Shown here: piece after piece, positions 14,268-22,368 of the stretch
Layout of the letters: the number at the start of each line of letters is the position of its first letter
Position numbering within the stretch: the first letter of the stretch is position 1
Source of the DNA: JAVWGW01 sp036655915
GTDB lineage: Bacteria; Actinomycetota; Coriobacteriia; Coriobacteriales; Eggerthellaceae
Direction: 5' to 3'
Assembly (NCBI GenBank): GCA_036655915.1
Contig: JAVVPE010000027.1
Location: forward strand, 1-22,405
DNA length: 22,405 nt
Notes under the pieces: generated by a model
Database searches by the model: none
What the model saw: only the letters and a program-made list of their open reading frames with translations
What the model was told of the DNA's origin: nothing
Made by a program: the position numbers and the translations under genes

Positions 14268-15770
14268 ATGTATGGTCAATGCGTGGTAACCAGCGCCACC
14301 TTGGTGGGGGTTGAAGCCCAGCCTGTTGCTGTTGAAGTGGTCATATCCTACGGCTTGCCGGGTTTTGCCATTGTGGGCATGCCCGATGCCGCCATTCAAG
14401 AAGCGCGCGAAAGGGTGCGGGCGGCGCTGCGTGCCTGTGGGTTTTCCATGCCGGTTGAAAAGGTGGTGGTCAACTTAGCACCCGGTGCCTTGCGCAAAAG
14501 TGGGTCGGGTTTCGATTTGCCCATTGCCTTAGGGATACTGGTTGCCACAGGCCAGGTTGATCGCTCACGCATCGAAGGCTATATGCTGGTGGGAGAACTT
14601 TCTTTGGAAGGGCAGGTGCGCCCCGTGCGCGGCCTTTTGGCCCACCAGCTGTGCGCCCAGAAGTTGGGGCTGGGCATCGTGTGCGCCGATCCGCCCGAAG
14701 GGCTTGTGGCCATTGAAGGCGTGCAGAAGCTGAGCTGTTCTACGCTGGCGCAGTTTCGCACGGGGGATTTTGATGCCTGCGCGCCGCATGCGGTGTGCGC
14801 GGCGGGTGCCCTGCCTGATTTTGCCGATGTTGCGGGCAATGAAGTTGCCAAGCGTGCTTTGCAAATAGCGGCAGCGGGGCATCACGGCATCTTGATGATG
14901 GGGCCGCCCGGGTCGGGCAAAACGATGTTGGCATCGCGCCTGCCTTCCATCATGCCGCCTTTGACTGAGGCCGAAGCGCTTGAGGCGGCGCTGGTATATT
15001 CGGTGGTGGGTGAAGATATTGCGGCGCTGTTGGCCCGCGTGCGCCCGTTTCGATCGCCCCACCACAGTGCCACGCTTGCGGGCTTGGTAGGGGGTGGCCG
15101 TCCGCTGGTGCCCGGCGAAGTGTCGCTGGCTCACAACGGCGTGTTATTCCTTGATGAACTGGCCGAATTCAAGCCGGCAACGCTGCAGGGGATTCGCCAG
15201 CCCATGGAAGCGGGCAAGGTTTCGCTGATACGCGCGGATTGCAAAGTCACTTTTCCCGCCGCTTTCATGGTGGTGGCCGCCACCAACCCGTGCCCCTGTG
15301 GGTATTTTGGCGATAAAGAAGTTGCCTGCACCTGTTCGTTGCCGCAGGTGCGCGCCTATCAAAATCGCATAGGGGGGCCGCTTATGGACCGCATCGATAT
15401 TCACATAGATGTGTGGCGCACCGCCCCCGACCAAATATTGCATCCGCAATCGGGTAAAAGTTCGGCTGATCTGCGGGTGGGGGTTATGCAGGCGCAGGAA
15501 TACGCGAGTTTTCGCCGCGCACGGGAAGGCCAAGCCGAATCCCTTGATGCGACCAGCGCGCTTTTGCGCACCTGCAATTTAAGCGATGAATGTCAAAATT
15601 TCTTGGAAGGCATGGCGCGTATAAACCACATGAGCGGGCGCGGCATCATGCGGGTGCTTACGGTGGCGCGCACCATCGCCGATATGGGCGAACAGCCGCG
15701 CGTGCTCAAGGAACACCTCTGCGAAGCAATCGGGCTGCGCATACGGGAAGGAGTGGGAACAAATGCCTGA
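14268..15770 (+). CDS. comM: YifB/ComM-family AAA+ ATPase (Mg chelatase-like)
   Basis: This 500-residue protein has the three parts of ComM/YifB: an N-terminal ChlI-like fold (LVGVEAQPVAVEVVISYGLPGF), an AAA+ core with Walker A GPPGSGKT (212-219) and Walker B LFLDE (293-297), and a C-terminal ChlI part (MSGRGIMRVLTVARTIADM). A CPCG ... CTC cysteine cluster follows the TNPC motif. ComM proteins are hexameric helicases that aid branch migration during natural transformation; the role in this organism is inferred. ATG 14268 is used because MYGQCVVTSATLVGVEA is the family start; upstream codons in frame overlap yraN and carry no family signature. The stop overlaps the dprA start by 8 nt. Confidence 0.95.
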   Translation: MYGQCVVTSATLVGVEAQPVAVEVVISYGLPGFAIVGMPDAAIQEARERVRAALRACGFSMPVEKVVVNLAPGALRKSGSGFDLPIALGILVATGQVDRSRIEGYMLVGELSLEGQVRPVRGLLAHQLCAQKLGLGIVCADPPEGLVAIEGVQKLSCSTLAQFRTGDFDACAPHAVCAAGALPDFADVAGNEVAKRALQIAAAGHHGILMMGPPGSGKTMLASRLPSIMPPLTEAEALEAALVYSVVGEDIAALLARVRPFRSPHHSATLAGLVGGGRPLVPGEVSLAHNGVLFLDELAEFKPATLQGIRQPMEAGKVSLIRADCKVTFPAAFMVVAATNPCPCGYFGDKEVACTCSLPQVRAYQNRIGGPLMDRIDIHIDVWRTAPDQILHPQSGKSSADLRVGVMQAQEYASFRRAREGQAESLDATSALLRTCNLSDECQNFLEGMARINHMSGRGIMRVLTVARTIADMGEQPRVLKEHLCEAIGLRIREGVGTNA

Positions 15771-16731
15771 ATTAACGGTGAAGCAAGCCGAAGCCATGCA
15801 CAGCGATGCGGGGTTTTCGCGCTACAGGGGTATAAAGCTGCAAGGGCCGCGCAGCGAAATATCCTTGGGCGATCCTGGCTTTCCTGAAGCGCTTGCACAC
15901 ATTGCGCAGCCACCCAAAAAGCTTTACCTTATCGGCGATGCTAAGCTGTTGGAAACGGAAGGCTTGGCGGTGGTGGGCGCGCGCAAAGCGACCCCTTATG
16001 GGCAAGGCTGTGCCAAGCGCTTTGCGGGTATTGCGGCGGCGCGGGGCATCACCATTGTGTCGGGTGGCGCGCTGGGCTGTGATGCCTGCGCGCATAGGGC
16101 AGCGCTGGATGTGGGCGGCAAAACTATTGTGGTTTTAGGGGGCGGCTGCGATGAAATCTATCCGGCGTCCAACCGCAAGTTGTTTCAGGAAGTGATAGAT
16201 GCCGGCGGTGCCATCATGTCTGAACAGGCGTGGAGTTTTCCTCCGCTGCGCCATACCTTTCGCATGCGCAATCGCCTGATAGCCGGCTTGTCAAAGGCAA
16301 CGCTTATCGTTGAAGCGGGCCTGCCCTCGGGTACGTTTTCTACCGCCGATGAAGCGTTGGCCGCCAATCGTGAAGTGCTGGTGGTGCCCGGTTCCATCGT
16401 GTCGCCCACATCGCGCGGCGCAAACCGTTTGCTGTATCAGGGGGCCACACCCGTGGTTGATGCGACAAGCTTTGAAGATATTTTAAGCGGGCTGTACGGC
16501 TGTTTGCGCCAGGAAGAATACCTGCAAACCATCTTGGATCCCAACGATGACTTGCTTGCCATGGTGTATGCCACCCCTATGAACCAAGATGAAATACTCG
16601 CGGCACTCACGTCTTCCCCCAAAAACAAAGATGCCACCTTGGGCACCGTATCGGTGCGCCTGGCCGATTTGCAACAGGCAGGCACCGTAGTGCGCTATCC
16701 CGATGGCCGCTACGGCCCCGCCCGGATATGA
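15763..16731 (+). CDS. dprA: DNA-processing protein DprA/Smf
   Basis: DprA binds incoming single-stranded DNA and loads RecA in transformation and recombination. The 322-residue protein has the Rossmann-like core: AVVGARKATPYG, IVSGGALGCDACAHRAAL, VLGGGCDEIYP, SEQ, FRMRNRLIAGLS and AGLPSGTF. A short C-terminal winged-helix part follows (MNQDEILAAL ... VSVRLADLQQAGTVVRYPDGRYG). Its start overlaps the end of comM by 8 nt and its stop overlaps a possible trmFO start in an ATGA, so the genes are coupled. The N-terminal SAM-like segment of longer DprA proteins is shortened here. Confidence 0.95.
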   Translation: MPELTVKQAEAMHSDAGFSRYRGIKLQGPRSEISLGDPGFPEALAHIAQPPKKLYLIGDAKLLETEGLAVVGARKATPYGQGCAKRFAGIAAARGITIVSGGALGCDACAHRAALDVGGKTIVVLGGGCDEIYPASNRKLFQEVIDAGGAIMSEQAWSFPPLRHTFRMRNRLIAGLSKATLIVEAGLPSGTFSTADEALAANREVLVVPGSIVSPTSRGANRLLYQGATPVVDATSFEDILSGLYGCLRQEEYLQTILDPNDDLLAMVYATPMNQDEILAALTSSPKNKDATLGTVSVRLADLQQAGTVVRYPDGRYGPARI

Positions 16732-16790
16732 ACTCTGGTTTTTGTTTGCGTAAAGGGGCCAAGGCAAACAGCTTTGGTAAGCTGTGCGGT

Positions 16791-18218
16791 ATGGAAAAAC
16801 TAGTTGATATCATAGGTGGGGGATTGGCGGGCAGCGAAGCAGCCTTGCAGCTTGCCAGTCGGGGCCTGCGGGTGCGCCTGATTGAAATGCGCCCGGGGGT
16901 GCAAACGGCCGTGCATGAAACGGGTGATTTTGCCGAACTGGTGTGCTCAAATTCGCTGAAATCGATGAAGTCCGAAAGCGCTGCGGGCATGCTGAAAACT
17001 GAACTGGAAGCGCTGGGATCACAGGTGTTTGCTGCAGCCCGTGCATGTGCCGTGCCTGCGGGGGGCGCCTTGGCGGTTGATCGCCAGCAGTTTGCCGCCC
17101 AGGTAAGCGCCGCCATAAACGCTCACCCTGCAATAGAAATTATCCGCGCGCAAGCACTCGCCATCGATGCGGCGGGTCGGGTGTGCATCGCTGATTGTTC
17201 CACCGCCGCGCCCGTGCCACTTGAGGGGCTTGCCTCTGCCATTATTGTGGCATCCGGCCCGCTTACCGCAGATGTGCTGGCAGAAAACCTTCAGCAGCTT
17301 ACGGGTGCCGATCATCTGGCCTTCTACGATGCCGCCGCCCCCATAGTCATGGCGGATTCGCTGGATACTGCCAAGCTGTTCACGCAAAGCCGCTACGAGG
17401 ATGAAGGCACGGGGGATTATCTCAATGCGCCGTTTTCGCGCGAAGAATACGATGCGTTTATCGAAGCCCTTTTGGGCGCGCAGCGCGTGATAGCCAAGGA
17501 ATTTGAAACGCGCGATTTGTTTCAAGCCTGCCAACCCATAGAAGAAATCGCCCGCAAAGGCCACGATGCCCCCCGCTTCGGCACCTTAAAACCTGTGGGG
17601 CTCACCGATCCGCTCACGGGGCGTCGCCCTTGGGCGGCCTTGCAACTGCGAGCCGAAAACGCGGCTAAGACCAGCTATAACCTGGTGGGTTTTCAAACGA
17701 ACCTGACCTTTCCCGAACAGCGGCGCGTGTTTGGCATGATCCCGGGGCTTGCCCACGCGCAGTTTGCGCGCTTCGGCGTCATGCATCGCAATACGTTTAT
17801 CGATGCCCCCCATGTGCTTGATGCGCAGCTGCGCTTGCGCAGCGCGGCTTCGGCTAAGCTGCCCGTTCCGGTGTTTGTGGCCGGTCAGCTGGCGGGTACG
17901 GAAGGCTATTGTGAAGCGATCGCTTCGGGGCTGTTTGCCGCGCTTGCGGTGGCGGCCCAGCTCGATGATGTGGCCTTGCCCCTGCTGCCGGCAGACACCG
18001 CCTTTGGCGCCTTGCTTGCCTACGCGCGCGATGCAAGTGTGAAAGATTACCAGCCCATGCACGTGAACTTTGGCATTATGGCGCCGCTTGAAGTGCCCGT
18101 TAAAAACAAGCGCGATCGCTACGCTGCCTATGCCCAGCGCGGCCGTTGTGCCCTGCAAAACTACTGCGCACAACTGCAAACAAGCGGCCTTTTACCGCAG
18201 GGCGGGCAGTCACTATGA
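16791..18218 (+). CDS. trmFO: Folate-dependent tRNA (uracil-54-C5)-methyltransferase TrmFO
   Basis: TrmFO uses methylenetetrahydrofolate and FAD to make ribothymidine at position 54 of tRNA. From ATG 16791 it has 475 residues, beginning with MEKLVDIIGGGLAGSEAALQ (FAD GxGxxG). It shows ELVCSNSLKS with Cys52, PAGGALAVDR, FYDAAAPI, a second family cysteine in FQACQPIEE, and the family's KPVGLTDP and YGVMHRNTFI-like (FGVMHRNTFI) blocks. ATG 16728, which overlaps the dprA stop as ATGA, would add 21 residues that look unlike the family but could be real through coupling; neither start has a strong ribosome binding site. The xerC start overlaps its stop. Confidence 0.95.
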   Translation: MEKLVDIIGGGLAGSEAALQLASRGLRVRLIEMRPGVQTAVHETGDFAELVCSNSLKSMKSESAAGMLKTELEALGSQVFAAARACAVPAGGALAVDRQQFAAQVSAAINAHPAIEIIRAQALAIDAAGRVCIADCSTAAPVPLEGLASAIIVASGPLTADVLAENLQQLTGADHLAFYDAAAPIVMADSLDTAKLFTQSRYEDEGTGDYLNAPFSREEYDAFIEALLGAQRVIAKEFETRDLFQACQPIEEIARKGHDAPRFGTLKPVGLTDPLTGRRPWAALQLRAENAAKTSYNLVGFQTNLTFPEQRRVFGMIPGLAHAQFARFGVMHRNTFIDAPHVLDAQLRLRSAASAKLPVPVFVAGQLAGTEGYCEAIASGLFAALAVAAQLDDVALPLLPADTAFGALLAYARDASVKDYQPMHVNFGIMAPLEVPVKNKRDRYAAYAQRGRCALQNYCAQLQTSGLLPQGGQSL

Positions 18219-19162
18219 CGGCTGCTGAAAAGCAGGCCGAATGCGATCCTGCGGCCGCAGCAGCCGTTGAAGCTTTTTGCGCATCACTGCGCATCGAACG
18301 CAATGCTTCGCCCCATACGGTGCGCGCCTACTGCGTTGACCTGCAAGATTTCATCCGCTGGACGCATCGGGAACACTTCGACGTGCTTACGCTGGACCAC
18401 CGCCAGCTGCGCAGCTACTTGGCTCAGTTGGATCAGGCGCAGTATTCGCGCAAAACAATCAATCGCCGCCTGAGCGCGCTGCGCGCTTTTTATCGCTGGC
18501 TTAACGTGACGGGGCAAACGCGCAGTGATCCGGCGAGCGTTTTGCAAGGGCCAAAGCTTGCTCGCATGCTTCCGCATCGCATATCCGCTGATGATATGGC
18601 AGCCATTTTGCGCGTGCACGGCAAGCGCGCGGGAAAACAACAACGGGAACAAAGCAAAACGGATTACCGCGATCAGGCGCTTCTGGAATTTCTCTATGCC
18701 TGCGGGGCGCGTATTTCGGAAGCCTCGGGGCTGCAGCTAAACGATGTCGATTTCGCACAGAAGCAAGTGCGCGTTTTTGGCAAGGGCAGCAAGCAGCGCA
18801 TCATTCCCCTGCACGATTTAGCCGTGGAATCCATGCATGCCTACGCCCAGGTGGCGCGCCCTTATCTGCTCAAAGAAGCGCCGTGTTCCTATTTCTTCGT
18901 ATCAACACGCGGAAACCAGATGGGCACCGATGCCATGCGTAAGATGTTTAAGGCCACGCTGCGCGCTGCCGGGGTTGATGAAACGCTTTCTCCCCACGAT
19001 ATGCGCCACACCTTTGCCAGCGACCTGCTTGAAGGTGGGGCAGACCTGCGCAGTGTGCAAGAAATGCTGGGGCACGTCAGCCTTTCCACCACCCAAATTT
19101 ACACGCATCTTTCCCCCGAACGCCTGATAGAAGTGCATCACCAAGCCCATCCCCGCAGCTAA
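18215..19162 (+). CDS. xerC: Tyrosine recombinase XerC/XerD type
   Basis: The 315-residue protein has a SAM-like N-terminal DNA-binding domain (RNASPHTVRAYCVDLQDFIRW) and the tyrosine recombinase catalytic set: Arg166 (CGARISE), Lys193 (GKGSKQR), His261 and Arg264 (HDMRH), His287 (GHVSLS) and nucleophile Tyr296. Xer proteins resolve chromosome dimers at dif. The gene starts at ATG 18215, overlapping the trmFO stop as ATGA, and the trmFO-xerC order is that of the CodV/XerC locus of Firmicutes, so a housekeeping role is more likely than that of a mobile-element integrase. XerC and XerD cannot be told apart from one sequence, and no second recombinase is in the window. Confidence 0.93.
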   Translation: MTAAEKQAECDPAAAAAVEAFCASLRIERNASPHTVRAYCVDLQDFIRWTHREHFDVLTLDHRQLRSYLAQLDQAQYSRKTINRRLSALRAFYRWLNVTGQTRSDPASVLQGPKLARMLPHRISADDMAAILRVHGKRAGKQQREQSKTDYRDQALLEFLYACGARISEASGLQLNDVDFAQKQVRVFGKGSKQRIIPLHDLAVESMHAYAQVARPYLLKEAPCSYFFVSTRGNQMGTDAMRKMFKATLRAAGVDETLSPHDMRHTFASDLLEGGADLRSVQEMLGHVSLSTTQIYTHLSPERLIEVHHQAHPRS

Positions 19163-19163
19163 A

Positions 19164-19238
19164 CCCCGCAATCCACACGCCCCACCACCCGCGTGCCCCG
19201 CAATCCAAGCCCGCCACGGGCCACCCTTTGTGAAGGCT
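19164..19238 (+). other. C-rich, G-poor tail after xerC with direct repeat
   Basis: The stretch after the xerC stop is rich in C and poor in G, as in rut sites used by Rho. It contains CCCCGCAATCCA twice (19164-19175 and 19196-19207) with a small CACGC/GCGTG stem (19176-19195) between. No intrinsic terminator is present, so Rho-dependent ending is a reasonable guess. Confidence 0.35.
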
Positions 19239-19241
19239 CTA

Positions 19242-19254
19242 TGAACACCGTTCA
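19242..19254. promoter_or_regulatory. TetR-type operator 1, TGAAC-ACC-GTTCA
   Basis: Perfect 5-bp inverted arms with a 3-bp centre. It lies upstream of the predicted -35 box of the tetR gene and shares the pattern of the two downstream copies and of 4274-4286. Confidence 0.8.
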
Positions 19255-19261
19255 GAAAGCC

Positions 19262-19289
19262 TTGCAACTTCCAGAAAACGCCGTAGTAT
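19262..19289 (+). promoter_or_regulatory. Predicted promoter of the tetR operon
   Basis: TTGCAA (19262-19267) and TAGTAT (19284-19289) are 16 bp apart. Operator 2 starts on the last base of the -10 box, operator 3 lies in the leader and operator 1 just upstream of the -35 box, so bound repressor would cover the polymerase site from both sides. Confidence 0.55.
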
Positions 19290-19301
19290 GAACAGCGTTC
19301 A
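19289..19301. promoter_or_regulatory. TetR-type operator 2, TGAAC-AGC-GTTCA
   Basis: Perfect arms as in operator 1. It directly abuts the predicted -10 box, the classic position for repression. Its centre is 47 bp from operator 1 and 24 bp from operator 3. Confidence 0.8.
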
Positions 19302-19312
19302 GCCTATAAGAA

Positions 19313-19325
19313 TGAACTGTGTTCA
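19313..19325. promoter_or_regulatory. TetR-type operator 3, TGAAC-TGT-GTTCA
   Basis: Perfect arms as in operators 1 and 2, placed in the untranslated leader 23 bp before the tetR start codon. A GTG at 19319 lies inside it and is not used as the start here. Confidence 0.8.
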
Positions 19326-19348
19326 CGAAAAGGGAAGCGGAGGCGCAC

Positions 19349-19912
19349 ATGACGCCACGAAAGCTGATAGATAAGCAGGCCATTCAAGATGCCGCCTATG
19401 CACTGGCCGAAAGCGAGGGCTTGGCAGCGCTCAGCATTCGCAGCGTGGCTAGTGCCTGCGGTGTTTCGGTCGGATCGATTTACAACTATTACCCCACCAA
19501 AGATGCTCTGTTAGTTGATGTTATCGCCCGTTTTTGGGGCACGGCTTTTCGCAACGATTTGTGTCGTCCTGTTCCGGGGGAAAATTTCGTCGATTATGTG
19601 GCGCGCGCCTTTGAAGCCATGCACCAAGCACTTGCGGATTTCCGTGCCGATTGGCTTCCTCAAATTTCGGCGCTTTCGCTGGGCGGCATCGATGCGGGGA
19701 AGAAGCGCGAGGCGATGGCGTTTGATCATATTGGCCACGGATTGCTGCAAGTTTTGCAGGCCGATAAGCACGCAGCACCCGAAAAACTGGGCGGTGTGAG
19801 CAACCAGGAATTGTGCGCGTTTGTGGTAAGGGCGATGATTGCGTCTTTGCGCGATGGCCGCCAGGATTGCGCCGTTTTGCTGGCACTATTGCGTTCGGCA
19901 CTTTACGTTTAG
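19349..19912 (+). CDS. TetR-family transcriptional regulator
   Basis: The 187-residue protein has the TetR N-terminal DNA-binding domain: IQDAAYALAESEGLAALSIRSVASACGVSVGSIYNYYPTK at residues 12-51, with the helix-turn-helix near 30-49. The helical remainder is a ligand-binding and dimerisation domain of no recognised type. ATG 19349 is chosen because GGAGG lies 5 nt upstream; a GTG at 19319 would fall in an operator. Three TGAACNNNGTTCA palindromes precede it, so it almost certainly represses itself and the membrane-protein gene 11 bp downstream. A fourth such site at 4274-4286 adds the DUF2871-like gene as a probable target. The inducing ligand is unknown. Confidence 0.93.
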   Translation: MTPRKLIDKQAIQDAAYALAESEGLAALSIRSVASACGVSVGSIYNYYPTKDALLVDVIARFWGTAFRNDLCRPVPGENFVDYVARAFEAMHQALADFRADWLPQISALSLGGIDAGKKREAMAFDHIGHGLLQVLQADKHAAPEKLGGVSNQELCAFVVRAMIASLRDGRQDCAVLLALLRSALYV

Positions 19913-19923
19913 GAGAAACCGCG

Positions 19924-20391
19924 ATGGACAAACTAAAAATTTCCACCGACAAATTGTTGTTGGTGGCAGGTATTGTATGGGCGATTGCCGGCATAAATAT
20001 AGCCAACATTGGCATCGGCGCCTATATCCACGATTGGAATATGTGGATTATTGCTTTGCTGGTGGGCACGCTGGTCATCTTCGTTTTGTTCCACGTGTTC
20101 ATCTTTACGAAAATGGTGAAAAAGCATACGCAGCGCATTCGTGGTTATGAAGAAGACCGCACGCACATCCTCAAGTTTTTCGACAAAAAAGGTTACATCA
20201 TGATGGCCATTATGATGGGCGGCGGCATCGCGCTGCGCGCGTCGGGCCTGGTGCCAGAATGGTTCATCGCCTTTTTCTATACCGGGCTGGGCGTGGCGCT
20301 GGTTGTGGCGGGCATAAGCTTTATTGTGCGCTACTTCAAAAGCTCCGATCCTTCGTGCCCCGTCATGCCCAAAGGGTCCCCAAAAAAATAA
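19924..20391 (+). CDS. Small four-helix membrane protein of unknown function
   Basis: I do not recognise the family. The 155-residue protein has four likely membrane helices, at about 11-33, 39-61, 90-107 and 112-133. A charged cytoplasmic-type loop between helices 2 and 3 (KKHTQRIRGYEEDRTHILKFFDKKG) and a short polar tail (SSDPSCPVMPKGSPKK) are visible. There is no signal peptide or transporter signature. ATG 19924 has AGGAG overlapping the tetR stop, 8 nt upstream; earlier in-frame codons overlap tetR and are rejected. It is surely in the tetR operon and therefore induced with it. Being a small four-helix protein, it resembles in general build the DUF2871-like protein that seems to share the regulator. 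Confidence 0.88.
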   Translation: MDKLKISTDKLLLVAGIVWAIAGINIANIGIGAYIHDWNMWIIALLVGTLVIFVLFHVFIFTKMVKKHTQRIRGYEEDRTHILKFFDKKGYIMMAIMMGGGIALRASGLVPEWFIAFFYTGLGVALVVAGISFIVRYFKSSDPSCPVMPKGSPKK

Positions 20392-20395
20392 GCGC

Positions 20396-20484
20396 TCCAG
20401 CCTCGACGCCCCCCGACTCCCGCTCCCGCGCCCTCCCAAGCTCGCGGTAACAAAACACAAACACAAGCGCCCCCCACCCAAGGT
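20396..20484 (+). other. Very C-rich, G-poor spacer before the two-component genes
   Basis: After the membrane-protein stop the plus strand is strongly C-rich and G-poor, with runs of six C at two places. This is a rut-like composition that would suit Rho-dependent termination of the tetR operon. No hairpin with a T-run is present. No clear promoter for the response regulator could be fixed; a TATCAT at about 20492 has no good -35 partner. Confidence 0.35.
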
Positions 20485-20521
20485 TTTGCCCTATCATAAG
20501 CAAAACGGCGGAAGGACAAGC

Positions 20522-21193
20522 GTGCCCAAAATATTTGTTGTGGAAGATGATGTCGCCCTGCGCGAACAGCTGTGCCTCATGCTTGATTTGCAGGGCTTCA
20601 CCTGTGTTACCAGCGACGATTTTCCCTGCATTGAAAAACATATTTTGGCCGCCGCCCCCGATTGCGTCGTGCTTGATCTGAAGCTTCCCGGCACAAATGG
20701 TCACAGCATTTGCCGCAACCTGCGCGCGGCAAGTGCGGTGCCCATCATCATGCTCACCTCTTCGGATAGTGAATTTGATGAACTGATGAGCATGAATTTA
20801 GGGGCCGATGATTACGTGAGCAAACCCTACAATCCTGCCATTTTGGTGGCGCGCATCGCTTCAGTGCTGCGCCGCGCACAACCGCAGGCCACACCAACAA
20901 TCACCCATGGCGCCCTTGCCCTTGATGTGGCGGCGGGCACGGTGGCGCGCGCCGATGACCCCGAAACATCGATCGAATTAACGCGCAACGAATTCAAAAT
21001 TCTCCACCTTCTTATGTCTCATCCCGGCACCATCATGGCGCGCGCAGAAATCATGTGCGAACTTTGGCTTTCGGATGCCTTCATCGACGACAACACCTTA
21101 ACGGTGAATATCAATCGCCTGCGCCAAAAACTTGCGGGCATCGGCGTGCAAAATTACCTGATCACGCGCCGGGGGCAGGGCTACCGTGTCTAG
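20522..21193 (+). CDS. OmpR-family response regulator, BceR-like
   Basis: The 223-residue protein has a receiver domain with acidic Glu8, Asp9 and Asp10, phosphorylation site Asp52 (VVLDLKLPG), Thr79 and Lys101 (SKPY), then an OmpR winged helix ending ITRRGQGYRV. The start is the GTG at 20522, preceded 5 nt upstream by GGAAGGA; longer frames run back into the C-rich spacer. The next gene, 30 bp downstream, is its kinase. With the following ABC-type gene this is the layout of Bce modules, which sense and remove cell-wall-active peptide antibiotics. It probably binds the TTACA-N4-TGTAA site at 22272-22285. Confidence 0.93.
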   Translation: MPKIFVVEDDVALREQLCLMLDLQGFTCVTSDDFPCIEKHILAAAPDCVVLDLKLPGTNGHSICRNLRAASAVPIIMLTSSDSEFDELMSMNLGADDYVSKPYNPAILVARIASVLRRAQPQATPTITHGALALDVAAGTVARADDPETSIELTRNEFKILHLLMSHPGTIMARAEIMCELWLSDAFIDDNTLTVNINRLRQKLAGIGVQNYLITRRGQGYRV

Positions 21194-21223
21194 TCGCGCC
21201 CGCACAAGGGAAAGCCGCACGCT

Positions 21224-22285
21224 ATGAAGCTGACTACCTATCTTAAAGATCGCCTTGTCCTTATTGTGCTGGGCGTGGTCTGCATCGCATCGGTGGCGCT
21301 GGTGCTATCTGCCCTGGCCCTTGGCTTTGATGCAAGCTGCCTGGTCTGCTTCATAATCGCTGCCTGCGCCGTGGCCGGACTAAGTTTTGATTATCTGCGC
21401 CGCCGCCGCTTTTACACCGAGCTTGAAAGCTTGGTTGAACAGGTGCCACAGGCGTATTACGTGACGGAACTGATGGAGCCGCCGCTGTTTTTGGAAGGCC
21501 GCACCACCTATGAAGCGCTGCGCCTTATCAACAAATCCATGGCCGATGAAGTGGAAATCCACAAGACGCAGGTGCGCGAATATCGTGAATATATCGAACT
21601 GTGGATACATGAAATAAAAACGCCGATAGCGGCAGCAAACCTTATGTGCGCGCAGTTGCACGGGGGTGCTGCCGAAAAGGTCAAAGGCGAACTTGACCGC
21701 ATTGAAGCCCAGGTTGAACAGGCGCTTTACTATGCACGATCAACTTCGCTTGAAAGTGATTTCGCCATCCGCGAAGTGTCGCTTGCTTGCGTGGTCAACG
21801 AAGCGCTGCGCCACAATGCCCGTTTTTTAATCGAATGCGCCACCACACCCACCGTCAACATCGCGCCCGATGCAAGGGTGTTTGCCGACAAAAAATGGCT
21901 TGCCTTCATCATCGGGCAAATCGTGGTGAATGCGGCAAAGTACGGCGCCACAACCGCCGCGTTTTCGGCGCGCGTGGAAGGCGCGGGCACCTCACACGCA
22001 GCCACCGTGCTCACCCTTGCCGATGATGGCTGCGGTATAGCCGCCGCCGATGTGCCCCGCGCCTTCGACAAGGGTTTCACCGGCGAAAACGGACGCAACA
22101 CGCGCGGCCAAGCTTCCACCGGCATGGGGCTTTACCTGTGTGCGCTCATGTGCGCAAAAATGGGGCTGCGCATAGCGCTTAGTTCCCAGGTTGACCAGGG
22201 CACTTGCGTAAGCATAAGCTTCCCCCACGACCGCCGACGTCTTGTCCTTGCCCAAGCTTCCCAGCCTTCCCTTACAAAAGTGTAA
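21224..22285 (+). CDS. Intramembrane-sensing histidine kinase, BceS-like
   Basis: The 353-residue kinase has two close N-terminal membrane helices (about 10-32 and 37-56) with almost no external loop, the hallmark of intramembrane-sensing kinases that read a partner ABC transporter. The dimerisation helix carries His129 in EYIELWIHEIKTPIAA, typical of the BceS group. The ATPase has an N box with Asn236 (IVVNAAKYGA), DDGCGI, and a STGMGLYL G2 box. The ribosome binding site (AAGGGAAAG) is rather far from the ATG. The stop codon TAA lies inside the predicted regulator site, so the end of this gene doubles as promoter DNA of the next. Confidence 0.93.
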   Translation: MKLTTYLKDRLVLIVLGVVCIASVALVLSALALGFDASCLVCFIIAACAVAGLSFDYLRRRRFYTELESLVEQVPQAYYVTELMEPPLFLEGRTTYEALRLINKSMADEVEIHKTQVREYREYIELWIHEIKTPIAAANLMCAQLHGGAAEKVKGELDRIEAQVEQALYYARSTSLESDFAIREVSLACVVNEALRHNARFLIECATTPTVNIAPDARVFADKKWLAFIIGQIVVNAAKYGATTAAFSARVEGAGTSHAATVLTLADDGCGIAAADVPRAFDKGFTGENGRNTRGQASTGMGLYLCALMCAKMGLRIALSSQVDQGTCVSISFPHDRRRLVLAQASQPSLTKV

Positions 22286-22296
22286 GGCAGATGTAA
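22272..22296 (+). promoter_or_regulatory. BceR-type binding site with an extra half site
   Basis: TTACA-AAAG-TGTAA (22272-22285) is a perfect inverted repeat of the TNACA-N4-TGTAA type known for BceR-like regulators in Firmicutes. A further TGTAA at 22292-22296 gives an 11-bp direct step. It is about 85 bp upstream of the next start codon. A possible -10 (TAGAGT, 22330-22335) lies downstream, but no good -35 is visible, as expected for an activated promoter. Confidence 0.65.
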
Positions 22297-22368
22297 GCTG
22301 CTTCGATGGCACGCTGCGGCCAGGGGTTTTAGAGTGGTGGCAGTTACATCACACCAACAGGAGGCACC

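Noticed and set aside
18215..19162. Phage or island integrase
   Set aside because: The size, motifs and overlap with trmFO fit a housekeeping XerC; there is no tRNA gene, att-like repeat or phage gene nearby.
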